From: Acidaminococcus massiliensis
Lineage (GTDB): Bacteria; Bacillota; Negativicutes; Acidaminococcales; Acidaminococcaceae
Direction of reading: 5' to 3'
Assembly (NCBI RefSeq): GCF_900095825.1
Contig: NZ_LT608315.1
Location: 124,001 to 188,000 of the forward strand
Length of the DNA stretch: 64,000 nt
Of this stretch, positions 62,340 through 64,000 are shown piece after piece (within the stretch, counting starts at the first letter, position 1; each line of letters opens with the position of its first letter). Under the pieces are notes generated by a model. That model searched no databases, was not told the origin of the DNA, and saw only the letters and a list, made by a program, of their open reading frames with translations. The position numbers were made by a program, and so were the translations under genes.

Positions 62340-63117
62340 TGCCACGCTGGTGGCATATTCCCTAGCCATTTTGGCCTTTTTGTACCTGCCCCTCCTGATC
62401 CTTTCCCTGTATTCCTTCAACGATTCCCGGATCAATGCAGTGTGGACCGGATTTACTTTCAAATGGTACATTTCCCTGCTCCACAATGACCGGGTCCTGG
62501 AAGCCCTGGGCAACAGCCTGCTGATTGCTGCCATCACCACCGTAGTCACCACAGTCATGGGCACCCTGGCCGCTCTGGCCCTCCACCGCTACCAGTACCG
62601 CTGCAAACTGCTGATCAACAGCCTGCTGTACCTGCCCATCCTGATCCCGGAAATCGTCATGGGCCTTTCTCTGCTGGTGCTCTTTTCCCAAGTAGGGATC
62701 CCCTTGGGCCGCCCCACCTTGATCATCGCCCATATCACCTTTTGCATCTCCTTCGTGATCATTACCGTTGGTGCTCGGCTGGAAGGCTGCCGGCAGGATC
62801 TGGAAGAGGCGGCCAGCGATCTGTATGCTACGCCTTGGCAGGCTTTCCGGTATGTGACCTTTCCCATGATCCTGCCAGGGATCGTAGCCGGTGCCCTGAT
62901 GGCCTTCACCCTTTCCATCGATGATTTCGTCATCAGCTTCTTTGTGGCCGGTCCCAATTCCACCACCCTGCCCCTCTACATCTACGCCATGGTCAAGAGA
63001 GGGATCTCTCCCCAGATCAACGCTCTCTCCACCTGCATGATGCTGGTCACCATCTCCCTGGTAGTGGTCTCCCAGCTGCTGCAGAAGCGGGGCTACCACT
63101 CTTCCCGAAAGGACTGA
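62320..63117 (+). CDS. potC: Polyamine ABC transporter permease PotC
   Basis: The start overlaps potB by 20 bases, with GGAGGG inside the end of potB as ribosome site. The 265-residue permease has six membrane segments and the EAA loop DLEEAASDLYATPWQAFRYVTFPMILPGI. Near the C-terminus, TLSIDDFVISFFVAGPNSTTLPLYIYAMVKRGISP is the PotC signature. Completes the channel with PotB. Confidence 0.95.
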   Translation: MKKNWRSATLVAYSLAILAFLYLPLLILSLYSFNDSRINAVWTGFTFKWYISLLHNDRVLEALGNSLLIAAITTVVTTVMGTLAALALHRYQYRCKLLINSLLYLPILIPEIVMGLSLLVLFSQVGIPLGRPTLIIAHITFCISFVIITVGARLEGCRQDLEEAASDLYATPWQAFRYVTFPMILPGIVAGALMAFTLSIDDFVISFFVAGPNSTTLPLYIYAMVKRGISPQINALSTCMMLVTISLVVVSQLLQKRGYHSSRKD

Positions 63118-63123
63118 TGCTGC

Positions 63124-64000
63124 GTGAAAAAGATCCAATGGCTGTGCTGCCTCGTTTTGACTCTCCTGCTGCTCATGACCGCCGGCTGCGGCGAAGAAAA
63201 GAAACAGCCGGAAGAAGGGAAACAGGTCCTGAACCTGTTCAGCTGGGCCGATAATTTCGACCCGGAAGTCATCAAGGCTTTTGAAAAGAAATACAACTGC
63301 AAAGTCAACTACGACGTCTTTGCCAACAACGAAGAACTGCTGGCCAAGCTCCAGGCAGGAGGCGCCCAGTATGATCTGATCCAGCCTTCCGACTATATGG
63401 TCTCCACCATGATCAAGCTCCACCTGCTGGAAAAGCTGGACAAAAAGGCCATCCCCAATACCCGCAATCTCATGGACAATCTCCAGCATCCCCAGTTCGA
63501 TCCAACGGGAGAATATTCCGTGGTATACACTTGGGGGATGACGGGCATCGTCTACAATAAGAAGTATGTGAAGACCCCACCCACTTCCTGGAACGATCTG
63601 TGGAATCCGGAATATAAGGGACGGGTCATCCTCCTCAACGACAGTCGGGAAGTCATTGGCATGGCTCTGAAGAAAAACGGATGGTCCAACAATTCCACCG
63701 ATCCGGAACAGCTGAAAAAAGCTTTCCAGGATCTGGAACAGCTGGTCCCCAATATCCTGGCCTACGATACCGATGGACTCAAGCAGAAATTCATCGCTGA
63801 AGAAGGCTGGATCGGGACTATGTGGTCCGGAGACGCCTCCTTCAGCTACAAGGAGAACCCCAACCTGGGCTTTGTGATCCCCAAGGAAGGGACCCTGGTC
63901 TGGGCAGATACCCTGGCCATTCCCAAAGGAGCCAAGCACAAGGAGCTGGCGGAGAAATTCATCAACTTCCTGTTCGATCCGGAAATCAGTGCCAAGAACT
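63124..64000 (+). CDS. potD: Polyamine-binding lipoprotein PotD, C-terminus cut by window edge
   Basis: Starts at GTG 63124, with AAAGGA 11 bases upstream; 292 codons are visible and no stop is reached. Signal peptide WLCCLVLTLLLLMTAG-C with lipobox Cys at residue 22, so it is a lipoprotein. The mature part follows the PotD/PotF fold: LNLFSWADNFDPEVIKAFEKKYNCKV, YDLIQPSDYMVSTMI, YSVVYTWGMTGIVYNKKYV and GTMWSGDASFSYKENPNLGFVIPKEG. It captures putrescine or spermidine in the periplasm for PotBC. Confidence 0.93.
   Translation, partial: MKKIQWLCCLVLTLLLLMTAGCGEEKKQPEEGKQVLNLFSWADNFDPEVIKAFEKKYNCKVNYDVFANNEELLAKLQAGGAQYDLIQPSDYMVSTMIKLHLLEKLDKKAIPNTRNLMDNLQHPQFDPTGEYSVVYTWGMTGIVYNKKYVKTPPTSWNDLWNPEYKGRVILLNDSREVIGMALKKNGWSNNSTDPEQLKKAFQDLEQLVPNILAYDTDGLKQKFIAEEGWIGTMWSGDASFSYKENPNLGFVIPKEGTLVWADTLAIPKGAKHKELAEKFINFLFDPEISAKN

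Noticed and set aside
1-64000. tRNA, rRNA, IS element or prophage genes
   Set aside because: Reading both strands I saw no cloverleaf arms, rRNA core sequences, transposase or integrase motifs.

Overview
The window (about 56% G+C by eye) looks like a chromosomal segment of a diderm Firmicute of the class Negativicutes, most likely Acidaminococcus or a close relative. Two sets of features point there. Outer-membrane features: two trimeric autotransporter adhesins with extended signal peptides, a TonB-dependent receptor, and SLH domains placed where they should face periplasmic peptidoglycan. Firmicute features: Gram-positive-type LexA and BirA operators, an FMN riboswitch, RNase Y, the L21-Prp-L27 gene order, and a group II ECF transporter module. 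Genus assignment is inference; no rRNA or tRNA gene was seen.

Layout. 1-3213: a tightly packed minus-strand operon (RsiV-like secreted protein, class 3 lipase, amidohydrolase, YhcH-family protein). 3289-3519: a MITE-like nest of inverted repeats. 3535-20941: a surface island on the minus strand with a 3431-residue adhesin, TrmO, a SYLF protein, a secreted beta-helix protein, an unknown protein and a second adhesin. 20942-21436: a divergent promoter region with a 16-bp palindrome and a possible small RNA. 21437-25168: a BirA-controlled biotin operon (MaoC-like hydratase, BioY, thiolase, acyl-CoA ligase). 25294-33904: a DAACS transporter, an alpha/beta hydrolase, DUF488, a Cys-rich miniprotein, Hcp, ZIP, a secreted unknown, DeoB, uridine phosphorylase and an HD protein. 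34075-38965: an ECF S component, RNase Y, RecX, RecA and Hsp33. 38975-42654: ribDEBAH behind an FMN riboswitch. 42808-50712: a TonB receptor, TruA-EcfT-EcfA2-EcfA1, an AbgT transporter and a degenerate NERD-like protein. 50765-58790: rpoBC behind a leader with a possible leader peptide and attenuator. 58833-60354: a small RelE-like protein, L27, Prp and L21. 60478-64000: potABCD, with potD cut by the window edge.

How the parts connect. The ECF energising module at 45.6-48.1 kb can serve the S components BioY (24.0 kb) and the one at 34.1 kb. Both adhesins end not at the beta-barrel but with a linker and one SLH domain, suggesting a tether from outer membrane to peptidoglycan. In Negativicutes peptidoglycan carries polyamines that SLH domains recognise, so the polyamine importer genes in the same window are a suggestive but unproven link. 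Many operons end in strong hairpin terminators, several of the form GCTGTTGC-loop-GCAACAGC, and three of these abut the promoter of the next gene.
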